Origin: Halomarina oriensis
GTDB lineage: Archaea > Halobacteriota > Halobacteria > Halobacteriales > Haloarculaceae
Direction of reading: 5' to 3'
DNA: 64,000 bases
Assembly (NCBI RefSeq): GCF_009791395.1
Contig: NZ_WSZK01000015.1
Span: forward strand, 372,001 to 436,000
The notes beneath the pieces were generated by a model. That model ran no database searches. It was given only the letters and a program-made list of their open reading frames with translations, and was not told the DNA's origin. The translations under genes and the position numbers were made by a program. Within the stretch, counting starts at the first letter, position 1. The number at the start of each line of letters is the position of its first letter. Shown here one piece after another: positions 51,208-59,939 of the stretch.

Positions 51208-52322
51208 CACCGACCACCTCCGAGGCCGTCGATGACGTCGTCACCGGTCAGGTCGTCGGGGAGGTCGAGGTTCTCCGCGTCCGGGTCCGCGAACCCACCC
51301 GGAACGGCGTGTCGCCAGTTGGCCGCGTAGCCGTCGGCCGGTCCGGGGTAGCCGCTCTGTCGGCGACTCTGGACCTCGCCGGCAGGGGTCTGCAGTTCGC
51401 GCTCGGTCGGCGTGTCGGTCTTGGTCGTCCCGTAGCCACCCCACTCGGTGTAGTAGCCGAAGCCGTGGAGACCGTTGACCGCCATCACGACGTACTTCAG
51501 GATGCCGAGGTCGGGGACGAACGGCGAGAGCAGTTCGTCCAGGTCGTCGACGACGCTCCCGTCGACGATGGTCCAGAGACAGCGCAGTCGGTCCTCACGA
51601 GAGAGTTTGGTGAACGTGCCGCCGCCGGGGAACTGCTCGTTCGCGGAGAGGGGGTCCTCGTTGTTCCCCCGGACGATGAACTCCGCGGCGACGATGTCGA
51701 AGACGAGCGTGAACACCGGCGCGTAGGGGTAGTTCTGGAGGACGCGGTGGGTCGACTCGTTCGCCGTCTCGACCACCACGTCGAACTCGGCGGTGTCCGC
51801 GTCGAGGTCCGAGACCGACACCTCGAAGCGTTCGACCGAACCGAACGTGAGTTCGTCCTCCAGTTCGTCGGCGTCGAGACCCAGGTCGAGCAGGTCGAGC
51901 AGACCGAGGTCCGTGAGGTCGAGGACGCCGTCGAGTGTCGACCCGAGCAGCGGCAGGTCGTACTCCACCTCGAACATCGCCCGAGGCATGAGCGGGTGGG
52001 CCGGGTCGAGTTTCTCCGAGACCATCTCCGCACGAATCTCCTGGAAGTGGTTGAAGTCCCAGATGAGGAACTTCTCCAGTTCGATGTCCAACCCGCCGGG
52101 GACGTGTTCGGGGCCGAGTTCGGCCTCCAGTTCGGGGGTTCGTGGGACGATAGCGTCCACGATGGACCGATAGGTGTCCGCGGTGTGCGGGTCGCTTTCG
52201 AGCGGTGCATCCATCGCCGCCTGTGCCTGGCCGAACGTCGCGTTGGACATCGAGAGCGCCGCGAGTCCCCCGATGCCTTTCACCACGTTCCGCCGTGTGA
52301 CTGAGTCGAGTTTGTCGTCCAT
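51207..52322 (-). CDS. Gluconate 2-dehydrogenase subunit 3-like protein with Tat signal
   Basis: A 371-residue protein. The Tat signal is DSVTRRNVVKGIGGLAALSMSNATF. The first mature part (TYRSIVDAIVPRTPELEAELGPEHVPGGLDIELEKFL) matches the subunit-3 pattern of gluconate 2-dehydrogenases, and ANEQFPGGGTFTKLSREDRLRCLWTI is its later part. It is longer than usual (about 200), with an inserted middle region. The ATG at 52322 is the first Met before the Tat motif. It carries the partner flavoprotein across the membrane in known systems. The upstream 52398-52450 is AT-rich and likely the promoter. Confidence 0.75.
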   Translation of the reverse strand: MDDKLDSVTRRNVVKGIGGLAALSMSNATFGQAQAAMDAPLESDPHTADTYRSIVDAIVPRTPELEAELGPEHVPGGLDIELEKFLIWDFNHFQEIRAEMVSEKLDPAHPLMPRAMFEVEYDLPLLGSTLDGVLDLTDLGLLDLLDLGLDADELEDELTFGSVERFEVSVSDLDADTAEFDVVVETANESTHRVLQNYPYAPVFTLVFDIVAAEFIVRGNNEDPLSANEQFPGGGTFTKLSREDRLRCLWTIVDGSVVDDLDELLSPFVPDLGILKYVVMAVNGLHGFGYYTEWGGYGTTKTDTPTERELQTPAGEVQSRRQSGYPGPADGYAANWRHAVPGGFADPDAENLDLPDDLTGDDVIDGLGGGR

Positions 52323-52543
52323 AGCAGTCGCTGTTGTCGAGTTCGAACACGGTTGCCCCAACAGCGTGCCAACCGTGCCCACAACCCGGTACTATCGTTC
52401 ATTAAGGATTTCCCCTAATAATTATTGTATTCAGACTTAGTTTCACTTTTGAAGTGGAGTTACTAACCTAGCAGGCGGCCGGAGTCGTCGCTCGGGGTGA
52501 ACGGACGACGACGACACCGACGCGGTCGCCGGTCGGCGGCCGA

Positions 52544-53854
52544 CTACGTGACGACGACCTTCCGGATGCGCGTCCCGTCGACCTCGACGACCTGCAACTG
52601 GCGACCGTCGACGGTCACCGTGTCCTCGGGTTCGGGCGCACGACCCAACTCGTCGAGGACCAACCCGCCGATGGTCTCGAACCCTTCGCTCTCGAACTGG
52701 GTGCCGAGCGCCTCGTTGACCTCGGTGAGCGAGACGCCGCCGTCGATGGCGTAGGTGCCGTCGCTCCGCTCTTCGATGGCGGGTTCCTCGGTGCGGATGT
52801 CGAACTGGTCGCGGATGTCGCCGACGATCTCCTCGACGACGTCCTCGACGGTGACGAGACCCTCGAACGTCCCCCACTCGTCGATGACGGCGGCCATCTG
52901 GCGCTGTTCGCGCTGGAACTCCTCGAGCAGTTCGTCGACGAACAGCGTCTCGGGGACGACGACGATGTCACGCGCGAGGTCGCCGGCGGTGACCGTCTCG
53001 TCGTCGCCGTCGAACGACTCGCCGATGCGGAGGATGTCCTTCACGTCGACGAAGCCGACGACCTGGTCGCCGTCGTCCTCGACCACGGGAAACCGGGTGA
53101 AGTCGGCGGCGACGACCATCGTCCGAAGCTTCGGCAACGGCGTGTCGACCGGGACGCTCGTCACGTCGGGGCGCGGACGCATTATCTCACGAACCGGCGT
53201 GTCGTCGAGGTCGAACACGCCACGGATCATCAACACCTCCTCGCTGTCGACCTCTCCGGCCGCGCCCGACTCGGCGAGGATGGCGAGGATCTCCTCTTCG
53301 GTGTGGGTCTCGTCGCTCTCCGAGGCGGAGGAGACGCCGACGAGTCGCGTCGAGAGGTTCGCGATGCCGTTGAAAACGATGATACCCGGCATGAAGAGGT
53401 AGTAGAAGAACTTCATCGGCGGCGCGACGAGCAGCGAGATGCGTTCGGCCTCCTGGATGGCGAGCGTCTTCGGTGCGAGTTCGCCGTAGACGACGTGCAG
53501 GAACGTGATGATGCCGAAGCCGATGGCGACGCTCACGGTGTGGACCGAGGAGTCGGGGAGGTACTCGCCGAGAATCGGGTCGATGAGCGCCGCGATGGCG
53601 GGTTCGCCGGCCCACCCCAGCCCGAGCGAGGCCAGCGTGATACCCAGCTGACAGACCGCGAGGTAGTCGTCGAGGTTGTCGGTGGCCTCCTTGACGAGAC
53701 CCGCCGACCGTCCCCCTTCCTCGGCCATCCTGTCGACGGTGGTCGAGCGCAGGCGGACCAGCGCGAACTCCGCGGCGACGAAAAAGCCGTTGAGGACGAC
53801 GAGGAACAACGCGAGTGCGATGCGGCCGCCCGCCGAGACGAGGTCTATCTGCAT
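52544..53854 (-). CDS. CNNM/CorC (HlyC) family membrane protein with CBS domains
   Basis: A 436-residue protein. The N-terminal DUF21 transmembrane domain (MQIDLVSAGGRIALALFLVVLNGFFVAAEFALVRLRSTTVD, then VCQLGITLASLGLGWAGEPAIA) is followed by a CBS pair (VREIMRPRPDVTSVPVDTPLPKLRTMV and KDILRIGESFD...). The C-terminal CorC_HlyC domain is ERSDGTYAIDGGVSLTEVNEALGTQFESEGFETIGGLVLDELGRAPEPED. The start at 53854 begins the first helix. The family handles Mg2+/Co2+ efflux; the exact ion is unknown. It is divergent from the MFS gene. Confidence 0.92.
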   Translation of the reverse strand: MQIDLVSAGGRIALALFLVVLNGFFVAAEFALVRLRSTTVDRMAEEGGRSAGLVKEATDNLDDYLAVCQLGITLASLGLGWAGEPAIAALIDPILGEYLPDSSVHTVSVAIGFGIITFLHVVYGELAPKTLAIQEAERISLLVAPPMKFFYYLFMPGIIVFNGIANLSTRLVGVSSASESDETHTEEEILAILAESGAAGEVDSEEVLMIRGVFDLDDTPVREIMRPRPDVTSVPVDTPLPKLRTMVVAADFTRFPVVEDDGDQVVGFVDVKDILRIGESFDGDDETVTAGDLARDIVVVPETLFVDELLEEFQREQRQMAAVIDEWGTFEGLVTVEDVVEEIVGDIRDQFDIRTEEPAIEERSDGTYAIDGGVSLTEVNEALGTQFESEGFETIGGLVLDELGRAPEPEDTVTVDGRQLQVVEVDGTRIRKVVVT

Positions 53855-54073
53855 CGTGAGCGTGTCGGACGTGACGGTCGTGAACGGGTCGACGCGAGGC
53901 GAGAACGGAACATACGGTGGCAGTATCCGCCTCCACGGTAAAACCGTACCGCCGGCGTGTCCCGCCTCGACGTTGCCACTGTTCGACGACCGCCGACCGT
54001 CCGTTTCCATCGGTAGCGGAACCAGCCGCCGGACTCGCTACGCTTACGCCGGAGACGGCCCGAACGGGGAGTA

Positions 54074-55258
54074 GTGGCATTCGAGTCGGCAGGGGACGCG
54101 TCGCGGAACTGGCGGTCGGTGGCGACGGTCGCCGGCTGGCAGGCCGCCGCGAGTCTCTGTTACTACACCATCTTCGCGGCGACGGGCGTCATCCGCGACG
54201 TGTTCTCGCTGAGCGAGACGCTCGTGGGCGTCTTCCTGACCGCCGCGCTACTCGGCTACACCGTCGGGCTGTTCCCGAGCGGCGCGGCCGTCGACGGGTT
54301 CGGCGAGAAGCGGACGATGGTCGTCGGACTGATAGCGCTCGCCGTCGCCGCGGTCGGTGTCTCGCTCGCCCCGTCGTACCCCCTGTTGCTGGGCGCTGGC
54401 TGCCTGCTCGGGGCGGCGTACTCGACGGCGATGCCGGCCTCGAATCGCGCCATCGTCGTCAGCGCCCCGCCCGGTCGGCAGGGACTGGCGATGGGACTCA
54501 AGCAGGTCGGCGTCACCGCCGGGAGCGCCGTCGCCTCGCTGCTCGTCACGGGCATCGCCGCCGTCGCCGTCTGGAAACTGGGGTTCTGGGTCGTCGCGGC
54601 GCTCGCCGGTGGCTACGCGCTGAGCTTCGCCGTCCTCTACGACGGGTCGCCGGGCAACGGGTCGCTCGCGCTCCCGGACCTCTCGGGGTTGTGGGCGAAC
54701 CGGGCGTACGTCCTGCTCGTTCTCGCGGGCCTGTTCGTCGGCGCGTCCATCTTCTCGATGCTCGGCTACACCGTCCTCTACGTCCAGGACGCGGTCGGGC
54801 AGAGCGCCGCCGTCGGCGGGGCGGTGCTCGCACTGACGCAGGTGACCGGGAGCGCCGGCCGTATCGGTGCGGGTAGCCTCGCCGACCGCCTCGGCGGGGC
54901 GACGGGGGCCGCGACCGTCGCCCTCGGGCAGATGGCGCTCGCCGTCGCCCTGTTCACGACCATCGCCGTCGGCGACTGGTCGTTCCCCGTCGTCGTCGTC
55001 CTGTTCGTCGGTCTCGGTCTGTCGATTCACGGCTCGACGGGCGTGTTCTACTCCTGTCTCTCCGACCTCGTCGACGACGGTGACATCGGCGGTGCGACGG
55101 CGGGCGGCCAGACCGCCATCAACGTCGGCGGCCTCCTCGCCCCGCCGCTGTTCGGCCTGCTGGTCGAGACGAGCGGCTACGACCTCGCGTGGGGGTTGCT
55201 GGCGGCGACGACGCTCGCGGCGACGCTGTTGCTCCTCGCGGTCAGACGGCAGGCCTGA
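54074..55258 (+). CDS. MFS transporter
   Basis: A 394-residue protein with 12 predicted helices, from a GTG start. MFS marks are ASLCYYTIFAATGVIRDVFSLSETLVGVFLTAALLGYTVGLFPSGAAVDGFGEKRTMVVGL (loop 2-3 G-x-x-x-D-x-x-G-x-K/R) and the second-half copy GRIGAGSLADRLGG. The nitrate/oxalate-type subgroup is possible, but the substrate cannot be fixed. It lies 94 bp before the DJ-1/PfpI gene on the same strand. Confidence 0.9.
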   Translation: MAFESAGDASRNWRSVATVAGWQAAASLCYYTIFAATGVIRDVFSLSETLVGVFLTAALLGYTVGLFPSGAAVDGFGEKRTMVVGLIALAVAAVGVSLAPSYPLLLGAGCLLGAAYSTAMPASNRAIVVSAPPGRQGLAMGLKQVGVTAGSAVASLLVTGIAAVAVWKLGFWVVAALAGGYALSFAVLYDGSPGNGSLALPDLSGLWANRAYVLLVLAGLFVGASIFSMLGYTVLYVQDAVGQSAAVGGAVLALTQVTGSAGRIGAGSLADRLGGATGAATVALGQMALAVALFTTIAVGDWSFPVVVVLFVGLGLSIHGSTGVFYSCLSDLVDDGDIGGATAGGQTAINVGGLLAPPLFGLLVETSGYDLAWGLLAATTLAATLLLLAVRRQA

Positions 55259-55352
55259 GCGGACGGCCGGGCGACGCGACGCCGTCCGTCGGCGGCCGTT
55301 GCACGGGCAGGCCGAGCGGGTACCCACGCTCCGCGAGTCCGTCGGGACACCG

Positions 55353-55907
55353 ATGCCCGACCAACTGGAGGGGACGGCGGTCGCCGTCCTGCTCGCACAA
55401 CGTGGCACCGAGGAACCGGAGTTCACCGAACCGCGCGACGCGCTCACCGACGCCGGCGCGGACGTCACCGTCGTCGGGACCGAGACCGGCGAGGGCGAGA
55501 CGGTGAACGACGACCTCGACCCCGGCGACAGCTACGACATAACGACGACGTTCGAGGAGGCCAGTGTCGACGACTACGACGCGCTCGTGATTCCCGGCGG
55601 CTGTGTCGGAGCCGACACCCTCCGAGCGGACGACGAGGCGGTCTCGTTCGTGGAGGGGTTCGACGACGCCGGCAAGCCGATGGGCGTCGTCTGCCACGCG
55701 CCGTGGCTGCTCGTCGAGGCCGACGTCCTCGACGGCCGGACGCTGACCTCCTATCACAGCATCGAGACCGACCTCCGCAACGCCGGCGCGGAGTGGGTCG
55801 ACGAGGAGGTGGTCACCGACGACGGCCTCGTGACGAGTCGCAACCCCGACGACCTCGACGCGTTCTGCGAGGCCATCGTCGAGACGTTCACCGAGGGCGA
55901 CGGGTAG
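55353..55907 (+). CDS. DJ-1/PfpI family protein
   Basis: The 184-residue protein has the flavodoxin-like PfpI fold: AVAVLLAQRGTEEPEFTEPRDALTDAGADVTVVG, then DDYDALVIPGGCVGADTLRADDEAVSFV. The nucleophile elbow is GVVCHAPWLLVEADVLDGRTLTSYHSIETDLRNAGAEWVDEEVVTDDGLVTSRNPDDLDAF, where C-H-A-P-W-L-L holds the catalytic Cys and His. The conserved Glu is near EEPEF. It acts as a protease, chaperone or glyoxalase-type deglycase in relatives. The ATG at 55353 was chosen over the longer Arg-rich frame. Confidence 0.92.
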   Translation: MPDQLEGTAVAVLLAQRGTEEPEFTEPRDALTDAGADVTVVGTETGEGETVNDDLDPGDSYDITTTFEEASVDDYDALVIPGGCVGADTLRADDEAVSFVEGFDDAGKPMGVVCHAPWLLVEADVLDGRTLTSYHSIETDLRNAGAEWVDEEVVTDDGLVTSRNPDDLDAFCEAIVETFTEGDG

Positions 55908-55994
55908 CGCCGGTCGGCGTCGTGCGGACAGCGGCGTCGGCACCGGCGTCCGACCGCCGCGCTTTTGCTCGCCGACCGAGTACCGGGGACAACC

Positions 55995-56447
55995 GTGGCC
56001 ATCACGGACAAGATATACCTCAAGAACCACCGCCAGCTCTCCTCGCAACTGGAGACGAACCTCCCCAAGAGCGCGTTCTCGGGGGCGACGCTCGACCTGC
56101 TGTTCCAGAGCGAGAACCTCGCTAACCTCGACGACGCGACCCAAGAGCGGGTGCTGGACTTCGCCACCGACTTCCTCGACTGCGACTGCGACTCGAACCC
56201 CCACTGTGGCCACCCCGAGCGCAAGTTCATGCGCTACCTGCTCGAACTGCGCGAACAGGGTCTCGGCCCCGACGCCATCGTCGACGTGATGGGCGACGAC
56301 TACATGCTCTACGCCTACTCCGGCGACGTCCTCTCCTTTCTCGACCAGTCGGTCCGCACCCTCGAAGCCGTCGAGGAACTCGCAGAGGTCGAAGGCTATC
56401 GTGAGGCCGCCGACGAGGCCCACGAGCGCAAACGACGGCTCTCCTGA
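55995..56447 (+). CDS. DUF5814 family protein
   Basis: A 150-residue protein from GTG (GTG GCC ATC ACG GAC). It fits the archaeal DUF5814 pattern closely: AITDKIYLKNHRQLSSQLETNLPKSAFSGATLDLL, then FATDFLDCDCDSNPHCGHPERKFMRYLLELREQGLGPDAIVDVMGDDYMLYAYSGDVLSFLD. A Cys/His set (C-D-C-x4-H-C-x-H) suggests metal binding. In other archaea the domain accompanies DEAD-box helicases; its role is unknown. A longer ATG start (55965) would add an unmatched lead. Confidence 0.85.
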   Translation: MAITDKIYLKNHRQLSSQLETNLPKSAFSGATLDLLFQSENLANLDDATQERVLDFATDFLDCDCDSNPHCGHPERKFMRYLLELREQGLGPDAIVDVMGDDYMLYAYSGDVLSFLDQSVRTLEAVEELAEVEGYREAADEAHERKRRLS

Positions 56448-56546
56448 CCGACCGACGGACGCGACGGCCCGTCCCCACGACCCGACTCCGAGCCGCGACG
56501 CCTGAGATACATTGACGTAGCCGGCGTCGAAACGGAGTGGTAACCG

Positions 56547-57791
56547 ATGGAGTCCGCCCCGACGACCGACCGGACGTTCGACGCCTACGCGCCACTGCTC
56601 GACGACGAGACGCGACGCGAGATTCGTGACGGGGCGACCGCGGTGTCGGACCTGCGCGTCGCGCACGTCAACACGACGGCCAGCGGCGGCGGCGTCGCCG
56701 AGATGCTCGGCCCGCTGGTGGCGCTCTCGAACGACCTCGGCGTCGACACCGACTGGCACCTGATGACCGCTCCGGACGCCTTCTACGAGGTGACGAAGGC
56801 CATCCACAACGGGTTGCAGGGCGACGGCGACCCGCTGACGGAGACGATGGGCGCGACCTACCGCGAGACCGTCGCCGAGAACGCCGCCGCGTTCCGGGGC
56901 GACTACGACGTCGTCGTCCTTCACGACCCCCAGACGCTCGGGATGGCCGACGCACTCCACGAGCGGTTCCCCGAGACGGTGTTCGTCTGGCGCTGCCACA
57001 TCGACCTCACCGACCCCTCGCCGGCGTACCTCGACTTCTTCGACGAGGACCTCGCGGCCGTCGACCACGTCGTCGTCAGCCGAGACGCGTACGCCACGTC
57101 GCTCCCCGACGTCGGGACGACCGTCGTCCACCCCGCCATCGACCCGCTCACGGCGAAGAACCGACCGCTCGACGAACTGACGGGCGACGACGCGGCGGCC
57201 GCCGCGCTGGACCGGTACCCGGTCGACCCCGGTCGCCCGCTGCTGTTGCAGGTGTCGCGGTTCGACCCGTGGAAGGACCCGCTGGGCGTCGTCGACGCCT
57301 ACCGGCAGGTCCGCGAGTCGGTCCCCGGCGTGCAACTGGCGTTCGTCGGCGGGATGCCCGACGACGACCCCGAGGGACTGGAGGTGTACGAGGCGGTCGA
57401 AGCCGAGACCATCGACGACCCGGACGTCCACCTGCTGACGAACCTGCCCGACGCCGGCGTCAACGTGATGCAGCGAGTCGCCGACGTGGTGCTCCAGAAA
57501 TCCCTCCGTGAGGGGTTCGCGCTCACCGTCTCGGAGGCGCTGTGGAAGGAGACACCGGTCGTCGGGACGGACGTCGGCGGCATCCCCCTCCAGGTCGAGG
57601 ACGGCGAGAACGGCTACCTCGTCGGGCCGGAGGACATCGACGCGACCGCCGACCGGTGTCGTCGACTCCTCGAAGACGACGCGCTGGCCGAGCGACTCGG
57701 AGAACAGGGTCGGGAGACGGTCCGACGGAAGTTCCTCATCCCGCGCCTGCTCGCGGACTACTGTGACCTGTTCGAGCGGGTCACCGACTGA
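56547..57791 (+). CDS. treT: Trehalose glycosyltransferring synthase (TreT, GT4)
   Basis: A 414-residue protein with two Rossmann domains. VAHVNTTASGGGVAEMLGPLVALSNDLGVDTDWHLM is the TreT start (G-G-G-V-A-E-(M/L)-L), RGDYDVVVLHDPQTLGM and FVWRCHIDLTDPSPAYLDFF are substrate-site signatures, and LQKSLREGFALTVSEALWKETPVVGTDVGGIPLQV holds the E-x7-E motif of GT4 enzymes. It makes trehalose from NDP-glucose and glucose in one step, serving as a compatible solute. It is a single gene; the AT-rich leader at about 56505-56520 is the likely promoter. Confidence 0.9.
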   Translation: MESAPTTDRTFDAYAPLLDDETRREIRDGATAVSDLRVAHVNTTASGGGVAEMLGPLVALSNDLGVDTDWHLMTAPDAFYEVTKAIHNGLQGDGDPLTETMGATYRETVAENAAAFRGDYDVVVLHDPQTLGMADALHERFPETVFVWRCHIDLTDPSPAYLDFFDEDLAAVDHVVVSRDAYATSLPDVGTTVVHPAIDPLTAKNRPLDELTGDDAAAAALDRYPVDPGRPLLLQVSRFDPWKDPLGVVDAYRQVRESVPGVQLAFVGGMPDDDPEGLEVYEAVEAETIDDPDVHLLTNLPDAGVNVMQRVADVVLQKSLREGFALTVSEALWKETPVVGTDVGGIPLQVEDGENGYLVGPEDIDATADRCRRLLEDDALAERLGEQGRETVRRKFLIPRLLADYCDLFERVTD

Positions 57792-57823
57792 CGAGGTGGA
57801 ACCGGACCGAACGAGTCGGCGGG

Positions 57824-58465
57824 CTACCGCCGGCCGACGTCGACCGGACAGCCGTTTATCTCGCCGCCGCGCATCCCGTCTGCCAGCCAGAACGTCGAGA
57901 GGAGCACGGCGACGAGTCCCAGAAGCGCGAACTCCAGACCGTCGAGCGGGAGGAAGCCGAGACCACCGATACCGACCAGCGACAGCACGCCCGCGAGCAC
58001 CGCAGAGCCACAGGCCGCACAGCCAGCGCCGAGCGTCCCGAGGACGACCCCCGCGACGCCGCCACCGCTCCCCGACACCGTCAGGCCGTGTTCGCGGACG
58101 TGGTACGCGACCATGGCGAGGTTGACGCCCATCAGTGCCGCGAGCGTCAGGACGGCGATACCGGGCAACGGGTCGATGGCCGTTCCGGAGAACGACGTCC
58201 CGACGAACGGGTAGAGTTCGACGAGGACGCCGAGACGATTTTTGAGGGGAAGCGACCCGCCGACCACGAGTTCGGAGACGATGGTGAGGTTCTGCGCGAG
58301 GACGAAGACGGTGAGCGCGAGGAGTGCGGCGACGACGGCGAACGCGAGGTACGCCGGAATCGAGAGGACGAGGCGAGCGGTTCGGGCGGCGAGTCGCCAG
58401 TCGTCGCTCCGGGTCGGCAGTGAGACGCCGCGAACCGCACCACGGAACCGACTCGCGCCGCTCAT
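57824..58465 (-). CDS. Integral membrane protein with G-C-x2-C-G motif, partner of a DsbA-like lipoprotein
   Basis: A 213-residue protein with about five helices. LSIPAYLAFAVVAALLALTVFVLAQNL, PGIAVLTLAALMGVNLAMVAYHV and VVLGTLGAGCAACGSAVLAGVLSLVGIGG (two Cys spaced C-A-A-C in a membrane helix) are seen. A further single Cys is near the end (EINGCPVD). The overlap with the thioredoxin-like gene (4 bp, ATGA) suggests it exchanges electrons with it across the membrane, as DsbB/CcdA-type proteins do, though it is not a recognisable member of either family. Confidence 0.7.
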   Translation of the reverse strand: MSGASRFRGAVRGVSLPTRSDDWRLAARTARLVLSIPAYLAFAVVAALLALTVFVLAQNLTIVSELVVGGSLPLKNRLGVLVELYPFVGTSFSGTAIDPLPGIAVLTLAALMGVNLAMVAYHVREHGLTVSGSGGGVAGVVLGTLGAGCAACGSAVLAGVLSLVGIGGLGFLPLDGLEFALLGLVAVLLSTFWLADGMRGGEINGCPVDVGRR

Positions 58466-59190
58466 AGGTTCAGGGCGCTCGTGATGAGGTCGTAGCTCAC
58501 GCTGCCGGTCGCACGAGACTGGTACTGGCCGTCGCGGAACATGACGACGGTGGGCGTCCCGTTGATGCCCTCCGCTTCACCGATGTCGAGGTTCGACTGG
58601 ACGGGCGCGGGGAAGCCGTCGGCTTCGGCCGCGTTCACCACCGCGTCGACGTCGACGCTCGTCTCCGCGTCGAGCCACGAACGCGTCCGGTCGACGACGT
58701 TCGACTCGTCGAACGACCCCTGCTCGGTGAAGTAGTGGTCGAGCAGGCTCCAGAACGCCTCGGCGTCCCGCTCGTAGGTCGCCCACAGCGCCCGCGTCGC
58801 CGGTTCGCCCCACGCGTAGACGATGGGGTAGGGGCGGACGACGTAGGTCGCCCGCCCGGTGTCGACGAGTTCCGAGCGAATCCGCGGGACGGTGTCGCGG
58901 TGGAACGCCGCACAGCGAGGACAGGAGGGGTCCTCGAAGGCGACGAGCGTCGCTTCGGCCGTCCCCGCCGCGGGACCGAGCGTGGGTTGGCCGTCGATTC
59001 CGTCGCCGACGGGGTGGTCGAGACCCGACGCGCCCGTGCCGCCGGAACCGCCGGTCCCGTTCCCGCTCGCCTCACCCGACCCACCGTCACCGCTCTCGCC
59101 CCCGCCGACGCCGAGACACCCGGCGAGCGCCGCGGTACCGAGGCCGAGGCTGGCGAGGACCCGTCGCCGACTGACTCGTCGTTCGTTCAT
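58462..59190 (-). CDS. DsbA-like thioredoxin-fold lipoprotein
   Basis: A 242-residue protein. The Tat lipoprotein signal is RRRVLASLGLGTAALAGC (lipobox A-G-C), followed by a Gly/Ser linker and a thioredoxin fold: LVAFEDPSCPRCAAFHRDTVPRI (active site C-P-R-C) and the cis-Pro loop GINGTPTVVMFRDGQY. A DsbA-type helical insert lies between. It is anchored outside and likely reduces or oxidises disulfides. The ATG at 59190 begins the signal; an upstream in-frame stretch lacks signal character. It comes first in a two-gene operon with the C-A-A-C membrane protein. Confidence 0.9.
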   Translation of the reverse strand: MNERRVSRRRVLASLGLGTAALAGCLGVGGGESGDGGSGEASGNGTGGSGGTGASGLDHPVGDGIDGQPTLGPAAGTAEATLVAFEDPSCPRCAAFHRDTVPRIRSELVDTGRATYVVRPYPIVYAWGEPATRALWATYERDAEAFWSLLDHYFTEQGSFDESNVVDRTRSWLDAETSVDVDAVVNAAEADGFPAPVQSNLDIGEAEGINGTPTVVMFRDGQYQSRATGSVSYDLITSALNL

Positions 59191-59368
59191 CGCTACGTAC
59201 TGTGCGAGGACGGGGAATCGGTATTGCTCGGTCGTGCGTGGCTCACTCACAGACGGTCGGCGCGCGGTCGCCCACCGGTTCGGACGGACGGACGGACGGG
59301 ACTGCTGGTCGAGGGAGACGGTGTGGCGAGGAGGGGTCGGTCGCTTCGGTCGGCGCGGTGGACGGCGG

Positions 59369-59776
59369 TCAGCCCAGACGGAAGGTGTGGTCGTCGTCGT
59401 CGGCCGGGTCGAGGTCCTCCAGTTGGATGACCTCCTCGTCGTCGGCCTCCTCGACACGCTGACTGAGTTTCGTCACGTAACGTTTGTACTCGTCGAGCTG
59501 GTCACGGAGGTGTTCGGCCTCCAGTTCGAGGCGCTCGTGTTCGCGGATGAAGCTCTTGGGCACCTCGACCTTCGGGGGGAAACTCTCCTGTTTGGCGGGT
59601 TCGTCGTACTCGTGTTCGGGGACGACGCGGACCTGACCGTCGTGGGCAACGAGGGTGTCGACGTAGTCGCGGAACACGGCAGACAGCGAGATGTCACGCT
59701 CCTCGGCGATGTCCCGCAGGGTCTCGAACACGTCTTCGTTGACGCGAAACGAGATGGTCTTGTTCTTGTTGCCCAT
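59369..59776 (-). CDS. Ribbon-helix-helix (CopG-type) protein with coiled-coil tail
   Basis: A 135-residue protein. Residues 4-45 form an RHH DNA-binding unit: NKTISFRVNEDVFETLRDIAEERDISLSAVFRDYVDTL, with the I-S-F-R beta strand. Residues about 78-112 form a coiled coil (EHERLELEAEHLRDQLDEYKRYVTKLSQRVEE), and the tail is very acidic (DLDPADDDDHTF). Likely a dimeric regulator. A minus-strand TATA-like ATTAAGTACT (59801-59810) about 30 bp upstream suits a leaderless message and possible autoregulation. Confidence 0.8.
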   Translation of the reverse strand: MGNKNKTISFRVNEDVFETLRDIAEERDISLSAVFRDYVDTLVAHDGQVRVVPEHEYDEPAKQESFPPKVEVPKSFIREHERLELEAEHLRDQLDEYKRYVTKLSQRVEEADDEEVIQLEDLDPADDDDHTFRLG

Positions 59777-59800
59777 AGTCGGACGAAGGTTACAACTCCT

Positions 59801-59810
59801 AGTACTTAAT
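59801..59810 (-). promoter_or_regulatory. Probable TATA box of the ribbon-helix-helix gene
   Basis: The minus strand reads ATTAAGTACT, centred about 30 bp before the ATG at 59776 in a short AT-rich patch. Confidence 0.5.
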
Positions 59811-59939
59811 CGTTCGTCAGACGCTCACACGGGTGTCGTACCGGCGAAACAATCCCTCTCGTCGACAGGAGAGACCCGTACGCGGTAGAGAACGTTCGTT
59901 TCCGAGGGTACGACGCCGACGGGACGCCACCGGGAGGTG

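Noticed and set aside
49399-51330. 643-codon plus-strand open frame opposite the GMC oxidoreductase
   Set aside because: It is antisense to a gene with full FAD and GMC motifs; the composition is a mirror artefact.
55242-57431. 729-codon minus-strand open frame opposite pfpI, the DUF5814 gene and treT
   Set aside because: It covers three well-supported genes, has repetitive Val/Arg/Glu composition and no motif.
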